Origin: Lota lota | Lineage: Eukaryota > Chordata > Actinopteri > Gadiformes > Lotidae | Assembly (NCBI GenBank): GCA_026745465.1 | Contig: JACYXH010000178.1 | Span: 401,991 to 465,990 of the forward strand | Direction: 5' to 3' | DNA: 64,000 nucleotides | In this document: positions 1 to 13,367 of the stretch, one piece after another | Layout of the letters: every line of letters begins with the position of its first letter | How positions within the stretch are numbered: position 1 is the first letter of the stretch | Made by a program: the position numbers and the translations under genes | The notes under the pieces: generated by a model | Database searches by the model: none | Seen by the model: the letters and a program-made list of their open reading frames with translations, nothing else | What the model was told of the DNA's origin: nothing

Positions 1-1324
1 AAATTAGTGTCTAACAGAGAAATCTACAGCAACCTCTATAAAGAAGAAGAAAAACAGTGACAGAAGCATTAGCGATTCATTTCGAAACAAATACCAAATG
101 TGCCTTAAACAGCCACTCCAACTGCAATTTGATGGGAGTTTTGAGTGTGTTGCAAGGGCATTATAAGCAACTGTACATGATGATGATGCCGATGACGTCA
201 TGTTACAGATAAGCCTGTCTCAGGCTGGTAACGGAAACTACAGTGTTGACTGTAAATGCCTTGCGGCCTAGCGACAATATCAAGCAACATGTGTACACAT
301 GCTGCACACGCGCGCCAGGCCACAGCACGGAGTGCCAGGTCCCACACGAATGGAACCCCGGTGAGTTGTGTGTTTGTGTATATATTATACATTTACCAAG
401 TGTGTGACGGGATTCCCCCCCCAACATGTGTTCTCTCCGAGGTTGGGCGACAGCAACAGCTGTAACTCTCACAGAACAAATGGGGGGGTGGGGGTTTGGG
501 GGTGTCAATGGATGCCAAAACTGTCCCCACTGACTGTAAAAGCCGGGTCAAGAGGTCAGAGAGACATCCAAATACTTAAGAGTGTTGTCGCGTCGCTCCC
601 GCCTCACCGTCCTCCCTCCCTTCCCACAACCACAAGCACTCCCATCTATTTCTGACCCAGGCCTGTCGCTGTGCCTCGACAGAGACACACAGGCAGACCT
701 AGAGGGAAGACCACAGGAGAGGAGGCAGGGAGTTGGCAACACATTAGTACAGAGTGAAACTCCCTCACCCCTCGCACAGTTGGTTTAAACCTATATAGGA
801 GAGACCTATCTGGGGGTTTTCCATTTTGTGTGCTTTAAAGTGTCACTATATGGTTGTATTAGGACTAGTGTTGTAAATAATGTATCCCGTGTGATTTCAA
901 GTGTCTACCACGATGTCCACCAAGCATGGTCATAGCAACCTATGGCCAAATCCCCAGAGGAACAAGGCAAACAAGTAAAATATATACAGCTATATATAAA
1001 ATAAAGTAATAAGCTCAAATCCCTTCCTTTTCTGAAAAGAAATAAATCAAAAACACCATAAAAAGGCCAGTCTTAGAATTAACCAAAACTGATTAAAACA
1101 GTTCTAAAAACATACAAAAAAGGTGTTAAGAGGCCATCCTTTCCCACAGAGCCACGCAAGTCATACAAAAAGTAAAACACTTCTCCACCAAAAGAAAAAG
1201 AGACGGTAACTTACAATCACCAACATACAACAATAAAAAGAGGGTTCCATATGGTTCCTTTCAAAGATCTCCAGTCCCAGTAAAACAGATGGTAGTGGCT
1301 GGGTGTTTCTCGGCGGCCCTGGAC
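1..1324 (-). other. gan: gan 3' flank / probable 3' UTR
   Basis: This stretch lies beyond the gan stop codon on the minus strand and is presumably 3' UTR plus downstream DNA. I see no convincing second gene. A G-rich patch at about 481-505 and pyrimidine-rich DNA at about 590-640 are the only compositional features. I could not find a clear polyadenylation hexamer in minus orientation, so the transcript end is unknown. Confidence 0.4.
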
Positions 1325-4300
1325 TTAGGGGCGTTGGATGCGGAACATGCCCTGCTTCAGCTGCAGACCGAAGAGGCGACAGTTGGCGATGCGCAGGGCG
1401 GAGCACGCCGTCTTGTAGAGGTCGTTGGGGAGCATTGGCTGGGTGCGATGCCACGTTCCGGTGCTGCGCCGGAACTCACGGATGTAGTCAAAGCTTCTGC
1501 CTGCAGCGTGAGGTGGAGCAGAATATATTAATACATTTATATATCATTTATTGGCATATTATAAAGAGTTACTGTCGTGGAAATATTAATCATAACTATA
1601 AGATACAATTATATACAAATGATATAAACCTTGTTTATATAATTACTAGTCAATTGAAAAGGAATTTGTATACATTCTCCCTGGACCTAGAGATACCTCC
1701 CTTCCTTTCTCTAATTGAAAGGTGTTAAGATATTTTGCATTGCCACTGTAGCCACGAAGTCTGACACTGAGGCCATGCCAATCGACCGACTACTTTGTTG
1801 TGAGGATTCCTTAAACTGTCTTGCAGCCTTGCTTGCAGACATGTCCACTTCACCCATAGTGTATTGCAATTTTACTTGGCAATTTTCCCTCCCCGGTGTC
1901 ATGTGACTCGTTAGTGTTACAAGGTCTCAGGTGTGAATGGGGAGCAGGTGTGTTGAATTTGGTGTCATCGCTCTGACACTCCGTCATACTGGTCACTGAA
2001 GTTCAACATGGCATCTCATGGCAAAGAACTCTCTGAGGATCTGAAAAAAAGAATTGTTGCTCTACATAAAGATGGCCTGGGCTATAAGAAGATTGCCAAG
2101 ACCCTGAAACTGAGCTGCAGCACGGTGGCCAAGACCATACAGCGGTTTAACAGGACAGGTTCCACTCAGAACAGGCCTCGCCATGGTCGACCAAAGAAGT
2201 TGAGTGCACGTGCTCAGCGTCATATCCAGAGGTTGTCTTTGGGAAATAGACGTATGAGTGCTGCCAGCATTGCTGCAGAGGTTGAAGGGGTGGGGGGTCA
2301 GCCTGTCAGTGCTCAGACCATACGCCGCACACTGCATCAAATTGGTCTGCATGGCTGTCGTCCCAGAAAGAAGCCTCTTCTAAAGATGATGCACAAGAAA
2401 GCCCGCAAACAGTTTGCTGAAGACTAGCAGACTAAGGACATGGATTACTGGAACCATGTCCTGTGGTCTGATGAGACTAAGATAAACTTATTTGGTTCAG
2501 ATGGTGTCAAGCGTGTGTGGCGGCAACCAGATGAGGAGTAAAAAGACAAGTGTGTCTTGCCTACAGTCAAGCATGGTGGTGGGAGTGTCATGGTCTGGGG
2601 CTGCATGAGTGCTGCCGGCACTGGGGAGCTACAGTTCATTGAGGGAACCATGAATGCCAACATGTACTGTGACATACTGAAGCAGAGCATGATCCCCTTC
2701 CTTCGGAGACTGGGCCGCAGGGCAGTATTCCAACATGATGACGATCCCAAACACACACCAAGGTGATGGACTGGCCAAGCACGTCTCCAGACCTAAACCG
2801 TATTGAGCATCTGTGGGGCATCCTCAAACGGAAGGTGGAGAAGTGCAAGGTCTCTAACATCCACCAGCTCCGTGATGTCGTCATGGAGAAGTGGAAGAGG
2901 ACTCCAGTGGCAACCTGTGAAGCTCTGGTGAACTCCAGGCCCAAGAGGGTTAAGGCAGTGCTGGAAAATGATGGTGGGCACACAAAATATTGACATTTTG
3001 GGCCCAATTTGGACATTTTCACTTAGGGGTGTACTCACTTTTGTTGCCAGCGGTTTAGACATTAATGGCTGTGTTGAGTTATTTTGAGGGGACAGCAAAT
3101 TTACACTGTTATACAAGCTGTACACTCACTACTTTACATTGTAGCGCAGTGTCATTTCTTCAGTGTTGTCACATAGACATACTCAAATATTTACAAAAAT
3201 GTGAGGGGTGTACTCCCTTTTGTGAGATACTGTAGATGTTGATGTTATATATTTAAGGTGGTCAGGCTTGGGTATAAAGTTATAGAGATGGGGTACGTAC
3301 ACCATGTCTAACTTTATACCCAAACTGGATGATTAGGGTAAGAGATATTTAGGATGAAGTTGAAATAAAGTTATTAGGGTTCTTTGGAAGCTACTGGTTT
3401 TGTATGTTTAAGGTCAGTGCAAGGATCCAGGAAGCATTCAGCAAGCATACAGCCATCATCAGCAGCATAATCATCATCATAATCCAGATAAATATCATCC
3501 ATTTGGGATCTTTGTGGAGCTCGAACTTGGATCTTGAATCACCACATCACTCCCTTTCCCGTTTTTAGTCTCGTTACGTTGGTTATTTCCTAAGAAGCAT
3601 GAACACTCAAGTATGGAATGCAGACATGTTTTAACATGGCCACTAGGTGTCCGCATTGCAGTGGTAAGGCAGAAGAGTGAGCAGTGTTGATAAAAAGAAT
3701 GATTTCCCAAAAATGTATCCCGGAAAGAGGGATGGATTATGAACAACAAAAATACTGCAAAGATGAGTAATTGGAAGCAGTTAAAAGAATGTAGATGAGA
3801 AAATGTGGCCCTCAATATCAAGTAATATTTTGCAAGTGCAAAATAAATGATTGGCTAAATTATTGGAGCTTTTGGTTGATGAAGATCTACATACATTGTA
3901 TGGACTACAGTGAACTTAAATTATGTTTTCAACAAAGTAATGGTCGCGGTAATGGTAGTCACACATTTTCTGCAGTACCAACTCAAAAAACAATTGTATA
4001 ACTGATAGAGAAACCGAATATGGATAGGAGCCCCAAATATGGATAGGAGCCCCAGAGTCTTTAACAGCCAATAGAGGTATATAGGAGTATGCAAAGTACT
4101 GACCCGTGTCCAGGTCTCCAACCACATAGATGTTGGCTCCTATGGGCACCGCTCCGTAGACAAACGATGAGCTGGTCTGAATACACAGATTCTGCTCATC
4201 CAAGTACATCCATCTAGATACACAGCAGGCATACAGTTAAGCACAAAATAATGTGACATTGCCCGCAGACTCTTCAGTTTAAAGAATCGAGTTTGGTGAT

Positions 4301-7300
4301 ATATTGATAGTGTGATGTGAGGCTTGATAATGTATTAGCACACATATCACATCGCTCATTAGAAGTTATTAGAATACTTTATTATTTATATAGTAGTAGC
4401 TCAAATTAAGCCTATTATTAATATTTACTATGTACCTATACACTGTATACACAGGCTTATGCATTGTCAATGCCACTTTGGTTGCATGTGGTTGTTAAAC
4501 GTTCTGTCCATTAGAGGGCATTCTACAAATAAACATTTCTTTCTTGCTAAGTAAATAATAATATCAGGCACAAAATGATATTATATTAACACTGCCTCTC
4601 GACGGCGTTAATATCATTAGCCATGTTGTCCGTGGTGATGATGAGCACTGACTCAAGACTCACGTTGTAAGGTCCTTTTACATTGAACGTGATTGTCCGT
4701 TTCGATTTGTTTCACACGACAATAAAACTAAAACAAATCATTGAGTTCAATGGGACGCGATTTCCATTTCGCAAAAAGGCAACATAAATTTTATTCGCAC
4801 AAAGGTAAATATTTTATGGCTCTAGCCAGCGAATAAATCAGTTTAACCAATCACATTCGGGTATCTTTGTCATAGTCACCATGGACTTTGTACAAGTTGT
4901 AGGACATGGTGGAGGTAACGGCCTATTTACGTTTCTCAACACACAGTGCTCTTACTGCATCCATAGTGGTAAACTACAATCATAGACCGATAATTGTCGC
5001 TATCTGTTATATGTATTGATCATTCATCTAGATAACAGTCAGCGCTACAAGCAAATGTTTAATTGCACCTCGGTACGTGAATATAGGTTGCTTTTGATAA
5101 CATGAAGGTGTGCAGTTGTATTGCAACAGTTTCGTTTTGGATACCACCTTTCTACGAAAGAGTTTTTTAGTTATTGAACAGGGAAACAACCTCAAAAACA
5201 AACATCTCCAAAACATGCATTTATCATAATCCCATTTATCATAATCCCCTCATCTGTGAACAGCCATTCGCTACACTATTTTACACTTAGATTAAAAAGT
5301 AAAACTGAATCCTCTAAATACATAGGCTATTTTGGGGAAAGGACGGAGCATAAACTCGTCTTCACTATCAGGCGTGAGGTTACAAAAGCATTTAGCTTCA
5401 CATGCGGGTAGGCCAAGGCGAGAAGGAAGATATTCGCTTTCATAACACACATAACACATTCAAATTAAAAAAAAATACACATTTGAATAGTAATTTCAGC
5501 ATTCGATTAGTATTCATTTTTTTTTACTATTCGATTTATATTAGACTCCCAAAATTCGTTCCAATAGCTCTATTACAGAATAAATAAGAATGTATTACAC
5601 AAATGGAGCTCAAGTTGAACTGGACAAACAAACACAAAATGAATTGTTTAAAATGCATCCAGAGTCAAAGTAGAAGTAGTCTCACATGCCAACTACCTCT
5701 CCTCCCGTTTCTCATTTCTTCCCTATTTTTAAAGCTAAAGTCAACTCGTTGTGTGTTCCAGTCCACTGACCTCCTCATGTCGTCATGGTAGAACTCAGAC
5801 TTGCATGTGGTCATCTGTCCGTCCACGGGGTTGTCATGCTCCTTGCGCTGCACGCCGCCAAATACGTACAGCTCCTTGCCCACGCCGCACGCCACCGAGC
5901 CAAACCTTAGTAGCAGCACAATGCCAACAAACAGTACTTCAGATGGAGACTCAATTAGAATTTCACAAAAATAAAGCTGATATGTTTGCCACTAAGAAAA
6001 CGGTCAACACAAAACTAGGACTTAGTCAATCAAAGAAAATCTTGGTAGACTGAAATTCGACCAACTGTACGAGCAATCGATTGGTTGATGGGGAAAAATA
6101 TATATATTAAAAGAAATATGCACTTTATCTCTACATTAACTCAATCGGCTAATGCATACTTTTTTGGTGTCCTTTTTTAAAACAAAATGCTGCCACATCG
6201 ACGACTTCTGTGACTTGTCATTAGTTTGCAGAAGAGTAAATGTTTAGTAGTTATGACTAGCAGTCTTCCTTAAGTTGAGCAATTAAAGGTGGTGAAAACC
6301 ATGGTGTTTTGACCTCCTGTTTAATAAGTATTTTAATCTATTAAACCATACGATTATTCAATCAGAAACTACGGCGCCTTGCATATTATTTTTACTAATA
6401 AATACATTTATTTGGAACACAATATAGCCTATCACTCAAACATTTTATACATCAGTCTGCACATGTCATTCCCGCCCCCGAAAATAATGGTTAAAGAAGC
6501 ACTTTTTTCCTTTAAAAAAGTAACACCAGCGATCATCCGACGAATGAAAATTTGGTCGAACAAGTACATATCAACCAACAAATCGACCAACCAACCAGAA
6601 CTTGACAGCCCTACACAAAACATCACAAAAATAACATGACCAACTAAAATTGACATTTTCTAAGCCAATGAGCCGTTTAAGCAGCCCGGGCGCCATGATA
6701 AAAAAGACAGGAGGGGTGGCGGGGCAATTGCCGGTAAACTAGCTTCAACTAAATGTGGTTATTTACTCTGTAGCTTGCGGTCACACGTTACAAAAAGGTC
6801 TGCATGACTTGGACTTGCAAATCAAAACTAAACAGCGTCATGGTGACACCAAAGCCACCTTTCACTTCCTGTCATGACTCTTGTGCACACAGTGTGCAGT
6901 GTGTAAAGCCACACTGTGCTCCAATCTACATTAAAAAGTAATTATGTGTATCTGTCAGACTGGACTCTTGATTGAGATGATTGAGTCACCAAAAAAACAA
7001 CGTGTCTCTTTCCACCATTTTCTTTTACCTTCTCTCTTTCAGGGGACAGAGGCCTGTCCACTGCTGGGTCCTAGGGTCAAAGCATTCCACAGAGTCATAG
7101 AGTTTTCCGTAGGAGCCACCAGCCATAGCATAAATCTTCTTATTCATGGTAGCATAGCAACCGATCTGAGCAGGAAAGGGGCAACAGAGTGGAGTGACAC
7201 ATGCACACTAGACACGAGTTCAAATGTAAAAGAAAATAAGCATACGTTAGAATGTAGTATTAAACAATGTAAGTGTTGTATACAAAGGTTAAATAATCAC

Positions 7301-10212
7301 CATTAAAAACAGAAAAAACAGGACGCTAATTTCTATCTGGGAAGACACTCTTTTCGTTAACTTACCTTACTTACTTAACAACTTATTGCCTCTGCTCTCG
7401 CTGGATTTTTTTCGTTGTTTGCATAATTTAATTCTTTTTATTTTTTCTTACCTTGCGGACCATGGTCATGCTGGTCAGCAGTTTCCAGGTTTTGAGGTAG
7501 GGGTTGTACATCTCCATGGTGAGCAGCTCCATCTCCTTGTTCTCTCCTCCCAGGACGTAGATCATCCCGTCCAGCTCCACCACACCAAAATTCTGCCGTG
7601 ACTGCAGGAAGTGTCATTTAATAATTAAGCAAACCCCTCCCAAAGCACCTTAAATGTTTTACAAAAAGGTTATTAATAAGACAAACACGAATACCACCAG
7701 TAAGGGAATGTAACGGGAGCAAAAGGGACTGGCAAGATGAATCAGTCTTCGACTGATCTTATCCATCTGAAATCCGTAGGACGGTTGCTTTCCCAATCTA
7801 TTAACACTCTATTAAAGCCGGCTCTCAACCTGGGGGTCGCAAAATGATGCTCTCCCCCCTCCTCCAAACTACTGCAAAGCTGACATCTAGTGGCCATATT
7901 AAACACAGCACGTTACAGCCTTCCTGCAGATAAATGCAAATGAGTAAAATAAACTTGGGATGTCCTATTAGGATATCCAACTTACAGTGTTTATATAAAA
8001 ATATTAGATTAGATAGATAACATCTAATCAATTTGAGTACCCAACCAGGTAAAATATAATTGCATCATTTAGCACATTACATTTGAATAGAGACAAATCT
8101 ATTCAAAACGAATGCTAGTATACCTGCATCATAGAGGGTATGGGGCTCCAGGTGTTGGTTTCAGGGTCGTACTTCTCTCCACTATCAAGAATGTTCTTGT
8201 GTTCATCCATGCCCCCCAAGACAAACAGAAAGCCCCCTGTTTAAACAGGAAACAGACGGGTGTAAGCGACTCGTAGGCTAAATGAACAGTTAATATTGCT
8301 TCAACTAGTCCTCTGTGTTTAGTCAGAGATCAATCACTCAGCACCACAGCCGGAGTGTTTTGTTGCTACATGGATGCAATGAAGTGCACAAAAATATATT
8401 ATCCAACAGAAACAGTGAAAAGATTTCCAAACGTAAATTATGAAACTACAAAAATGAATAGTTCGGGTCCCATGTGATTTACCCATTTCTGATACAAATA
8501 CTGAAATATTATTGATTGATTGATTAGGAATATTTTATCTTATATAGACATTGAGGTGGTTGATATGGCAAAAATATCCTATCACGATTTCTTTCAGGCA
8601 GGATCACGATCCAAATCATGATTCTTTTTCATGTTTTTATGCAACCCACAGCTGGCAAAAATGATTCTGTCAGTCGGTACTCAGGAGTTCATTTTCGCTG
8701 TTCTGCTCAATTATATGGTGCCAGATTTCCTTCTATGTTACACTGAAACGCATCATTCACATGTATTTTAAATTTGTAATCAGTCAAACTCTTCTACATT
8801 CTTTTCATCGATGCAGGTTTTGTCATGATCTGATGTGAATACCAGGCGCAGTCCGGCAGAACGTAGTTCCGCGTCTCCACATAGACTGGCAACTGTTTGA
8901 TTTCATGGATGTTTTATATTAATTACGGCACCTCGCATATCGACAGCTGTGGGAAACACTGGTTTCAAAGGATTACCTATATACCACTAAAGTGTAAGGG
9001 AACCCACTGTTTCAGCTAGAATTCAAACACTATGAGATAATAAATAAATGCTGAGTTCTAGGAAGGAGTGGCAGTGCTATTACCCACAGCAACTTTTGTG
9101 GTTCTTTCTTAGTACCGTCATTGTGTATGAGCTTTATAATGAGCGATGCTATCCATGAAATGCGCCACACACCGTGGCGTTATACTATAGGTGTCCGGGT
9201 AGCCTTACCCTTATTGAAGGTAATAACCCTTCTTTTTTTTTAAGCTTTGGCAGAGAAAACAACTTTGGATGTGTGTATTAGCCATATTACTTCTAACTGA
9301 TAGCTGATAGCGTGATCGGTTATCAGTGATGGCTGATAGAGCACACTGTAGCACGCTACTCACGATCTCTCTGTAAAGGCAGATCGTGCAGATATCTTAT
9401 TGTTCACAATCTAATATCGTCGTATCACACACCCCTATATAGACATTACCAAATCACTACAGACCAATCATATGAATCCCCCAGACATAAAACACTTTTC
9501 AACTGATTTACTGACATGCCCCGGCAGAGATTCATCCATTGCACGGTGCATCCATTGGGTTTTTAATAAATGTGACACAAGATGCAGTGCTTACCGGCAG
9601 TCACCACGCCATGAGAAACACGAGCCATGGTCATTGGCTGGAGCTCTATCCAGCCCTGGCGGTGAGCGTCGTAGAGCGGACACATGCAGCGCATTGCTGC
9701 CGTCGGCTTCGAGGTCCTGCGCGGGAGAGAGTGGTGTGGTCATTATTAGGCAGTGATCCCATATTAGTCTTAGGTTATCGGAAAGAACATGCAACATCAT
9801 TGGACTTTGTTTAGAGGAAAACCAAACCCAGAAACAACTTACAAAAGTGATGTAGTGGTTTACATGGTAGTGCTATGGATTGACCCTGGTCCAAATTTTT
9901 TCATAAATTCAACGTTTTTAAAACATAGGATAAGTATGTACTCAAATGGCTCTCTATGGGTTAAATGACTGCTATGCATGAGTTACCGGGTATTACGGTA
10001 CGTCAATCAAATCGGCTACATCAAATCTGATTTGATTGAGTGGGTGGGTGTACTTTGTACAAGAAAACGAAAGCCTGAGCAAAAAAAGGGGCCCCTAAAT
10101 GAAAAGAAAGAAAGAAGGGTTCTGCCAGGAGACAGCCAGAAGGCATTTAAAAAATGTTGATAGTGGGTTAAACTAGCTTAAACAGGGTGTTTGGTTTTTC
10201 TTTAAATAAATG

Positions 10213-10251
<39 letters not shown>

Positions 10252-12152
10252 CTACAATACTACACTCTGAAGAACAAGTAACCACGATAGCAAATGGGGA
10301 GAAACTACCCCAATGAATCAACCAACATGTAGGCATAAATGCTTACTTGCGGTCCTCTCCCCCTACGATGACGATGCACTCAGAGTAGCCTCGAGGCTTG
10401 AAGGCGGCCAGGAGATCCTCTCCTGTTGGTTGAGGTCCCGCCAGGGCAGGCTGGCAGTGCTCTCTGATCACCTCCCTCATCAGTGGCTCCCCCTGGGCCT
10501 GGGGGGACCACAAAACACATGGAGAACCTTACAAACTATACCAGACAATATGATTGGAAATATTCAAGAAGTACAACAAGCAAATAAAAGAGAAGATATA
10601 CATCAGGGAGAAGCAATAAATACCTGAAACTGGGAACCTAGATTTAGGATTTGGCTGCATTGGAATCCTGATTGGGATACGTGATAGCATCTTGTTTTGA
10701 CCACGGAAGGTTTATTTAAAAGGTATTTTAAGGTTAAAAATGCGGTTTCATTATTATTATTTTTTAGATAAAGATAACTAGACTTGTTGAATTGATTGTC
10801 GCCATGCATAAATGTTGCCAATTAAATGTAACCACATGCAATAAAAATGGACCAGCAGCACTATCACTGAGGGAAACAATGATATCTTTGATTGGATTAC
10901 CTGTTCATCCAGGTAACAGGCATCCAGGCCATGCAGCCACACTGAGGACATCACTTCCTTCATGTGCACCTGGAAGACAACATGGGATGATAGTCCTGAG
11001 GTGCACATACATTATACATATATATATTGTATTGCAAACCACCAAGCTATGCACCAGTCAGTTTGCCTTTACATGCTCGGATCGTTCAGCATGAAAAGAG
11101 GATTCTTTCTTTTCCTCATAAACTTTTCTCTCTCCCCCAACACAGCCCCTGAGGCTGAAGATGTTTCGATAGTACTACCAAGGCTCCGCACCCACCCTGC
11201 GATCATCGGGGTCGTGGGCAAACCAGCGCACAACTGCTTCCAGCACGTGCTTCTCGTTGCCCACATTGAGCTTCTCCATGGCCAGCAGCTCGCAGAGCCG
11301 GTCGGGGGGCATCTCGCAGAACTCCTCCGTGAGTACCACGTCGCGGAGGTGCGTCTGCAGGTACTCGGTGGCCACGTGGTGCACGTGGTGGAGGCAGTAG
11401 TGCAGCGAGAAGAGGCGGATGCCGATGCAATTCTCGGCCGTGATGCAGCTCTCCAGGAATTGGCAGCAGAGGAACTTAAGGTCAGTGAGGAGGAGCAGGT
11501 CAGAGGCCTGCACCATGTCCTGGATGGTGTCCTCGCTCAGGCTGATCTGCAGACATGGACCAGATATGTGCTCAGCGGGAGTGTCCCGACAATTTATTTA
11601 ACAAGCAGAACATCACAGTGACTCACTCGGCTAGCTCACACCCAACAGCCTCGGCCTGCAGCCGTGACGAATCAAGGCTGTGTTCCATACTCACTTCGCC
11701 ACTAAATATATAGTCCAGGATATGTTTCATGATGGGCATAGAGACTCCATCAAGCTCAATTCTGTAGGTTGATCCATCATCCTTTGGAGGGTTGTAGTTG
11801 AGTTTGGTCCTAAAATAGAAAGTTATTAGTTGTCAAGTTCGAAAAAGCTCAGCAAATCCACTAGCTTGTTAATGACATATACAAAATATAGTCACATATT
11901 TTGGTCAACCAAAGATGTGAATGCATCATCTCTGGGGAAGTGTGTGTTATTGAATACTTAATACATTGTTTCATATCACCTGATATATGGACTGGCAGCA
12001 GCAAGAATGTTTTTCTGGACAGGAAGCTCCTCTCCGTTTACCACCAACAGTGCGTCATGAAAACTTTGCTCCTGCCAGAAAGAACGCAGCATCCGAAGTA
12101 GTTTCTGGGAATGCTGGGGGTCTGAAACCTTCGCACCATTTGGTGAATCCAT
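1325..12152 (-). CDS. gan: Gigaxonin (BTB-BACK-Kelch E3 ligase adaptor), complete, 12 coding exons
   Basis: Gigaxonin is the substrate adaptor of a Cullin-3 ubiquitin ligase that controls turnover of intermediate filaments and other cytoskeletal proteins. Coding exons in transcript order: 12152-11980, 11809-11695, 11546-11196, 10969-10901, 10492-10347, 9716-9595, 8236-8124, 7601-7452, 7165-7029, 5905-5771, 4213-4104, 1500-1325. All introns are GT-AG, phases agree, and the total is 1,797 nt, giving 598 aa against 597 in human. The start (MDSPNGAKVSDPQH) matches the family N-terminus. The BTB domain covers about residues 25-125 and includes NILAAASPYIRTKLNYNPPK; BACK covers about 130-235; six Kelch blades run from about 270 to 570 with repeated GG pairs (VLGGMDEHK, VLGGENKE, VFGGVQRKE). 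The C-terminus RIANCRLFGLQLKQGMFRI is diagnostic. Introns 6 and 11 carry transposon remnants. The reading frame is intact. Divergent from acd. Confidence 0.97.
1850..3233 (+). mobile_element. Degraded Tc1/mariner DNA transposon in gan intron 11
   Basis: The interior and right end match the common fish Tc1 family. The right terminal inverted repeat is readable at about 3188-3233, with an outer block ending GTGAGATACTGTA and an inner related block near 3026-3060 (GTGTACTCACTTTTGTTGCC), the usual direct-repeat-in-TIR arrangement. I could not find the matching left TIR between about 1650 and 1900, so the element looks truncated there. The left boundary is approximate. It is inserted antisense to gan. 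Confidence 0.9.
2008..2993 (+). pseudogene. Tc1 transposase pseudogene
   Basis: The product would be a DDE-type transposase. An N-terminal paired-like helix-turn-helix is clear (GKELSEDLKKRIVALHKDG, then the GRPKKLS hook). The catalytic D of WSDETK, the D region HDDDPKHT and the E of NRIEHLWG are all still recognisable. The frame is broken by a TAG at about 2425 and a TAA at about 2539. A deletion plus frameshift near 2757-2763 follows the second catalytic region. It cannot encode an active enzyme. Confidence 0.93.
3268..3323. repeat. Inverted repeat / hairpin in gan intron 11
   Basis: TTGGGTATAAAGTTA (3268-3282) is followed by its perfect reverse complement at 3309-3323. The 26-nt spacer is itself nearly palindromic around TACGTA. 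It lies 35 bp past the end of the Tc1 element. It may be the remnant of a small foldback element; no function is evident. Confidence 0.8.
8553..9435. mobile_element. Non-autonomous hAT-like element in gan intron 6
   Basis: The segment is bounded by a 12-bp direct repeat (TATATAGACATT at 8541-8552 and 9436-9447). Its ends are imperfect inverted repeats: GAGGTGGTTGATA on the left, and GGGGTGTGTGATA on the reverse complement of the right end. The ends carry the cacgat-rich sequence common in fish hAT-type short elements. No transposase frame is present. Family assignment is from remembered pattern, not a search. Confidence 0.6.
10214..10248. repeat. (TA)n microsatellite
   Basis: A pure TA tract of about 17 repeats in gan intron 5, about 100 bp from the end of exon 5. 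Confidence 0.95.
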
Positions 12153-13367
12153 TGTTGAATCAGCAATGTCTAGACTAATAACAAAGACATGACTTAGACG
12201 TTTCATAATTCTTTGGTTATTTTGGGTCACTTTAATATATGGTCAATAACGTACCACATCTGACAGGACAACAAAAACATGGGCAATGGGCGGCTAACTA
12301 GCTTAGCTAGCTAAGTTGTGTATGTGTTTATTTGTCATGGACAATGCAAAGAACATTACTTAGAAACATGAAAAAGATGTTTGGCATTCAGGTTTTTCAG
12401 CCTGAGCTAACATGCGACCCCTTTCAACTGGTTAGGCCTCTCTACAGTGAATTCTGAATGAAAAATTGACCTGGCCCGAGGGACAACGATGATTATTGTT
12501 AGCTACCGTGACATTAAATTATCACCTTTACAATTCCAATATGCAATCTTTTTCAGAGAGCATACCTTTCGTGTGTTCCTTTACCTGCCGTAAGGTTTAA
12601 AACCAGGTGTGTAAGTATTGGTAGGCAGTCGCTACAACGTGACGTAATACGTTAAATTAGCAGAATAATGGACTCGAAGAAACATTTAACAGGTAAACGC
12701 GAATTGACATGCCTTAGAACGATTAGGAACCGGTTATGCTAACGCCGAGGCTTCAAATACTTCATGTAAACACTCACCATATAACTTATGTCCCTTGACA
12801 ACCTTTGTTGATCACTTCTAATGCTGCATGGTACTTCTTACAACTAGTAGAACGCCTAACGACGTTAATTAAGCAGTTCTGAAAACGTTTATAAAACTAT
12901 GCCCGAAACATGTTGGGACAGTTATTCTGAGTGAAGCCACGCCCCTGGCCACACGTCATACCGTGCGACAAGGGCTGAGCGAGAGTCTGTTATTAAATGT
13001 TTTTGTAATACGTTCTTCGATCGAATATGATTCTTAGGTTATTTGGACAGTGGCTATAGTAGTAACAATTAAAAACACGTCATCGGATGTCTACAGCAGC
13101 CGTTTATGTTGACGTTTAAGTATACTTTTTTTTTTACGTTGGTCGCATTCTGAAGCAGGAAGAACGATCCGTCGGTGGACTGTTTTGAATGTAACGTTAT
13201 ACCCGCGCTTAAATGTATGAGCAGCGGTAACCCATCGTTCTTTTGCAATGTTATGAACATGCTTTTCATTAAGGAACACCAACAAAAAAGAACAATCGGT
13301 AATTATGATACCATCACACAATTTTAAGTTATACGTAACGTTATACTAAGGCTTTATAGGTACAAGG
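12153..13367. promoter_or_regulatory. Divergent gan/acd intergenic promoter region
   Basis: The gan and acd start codons face away from each other across 1.2 kb, so both promoters should lie here. Visible candidate sites are a CRE-like TGACGTAA at 12640-12647 and a KLF/Sp-type GCCACGCCCC at 12936-12945. An AG-containing acceptor-like site just upstream of the gan ATG (near 12170) suggests that gan may have a non-coding 5' exon. Transcription start sites cannot be fixed from sequence alone. Confidence 0.45.

Noticed and set aside
2008-2427. Tc1 N-terminal frame of 139 codons as a domesticated DNA-binding protein
   Set aside because: The frame ends at a point mutation inside a recognisable dead transposase, and nothing suggests selection on the fragment.
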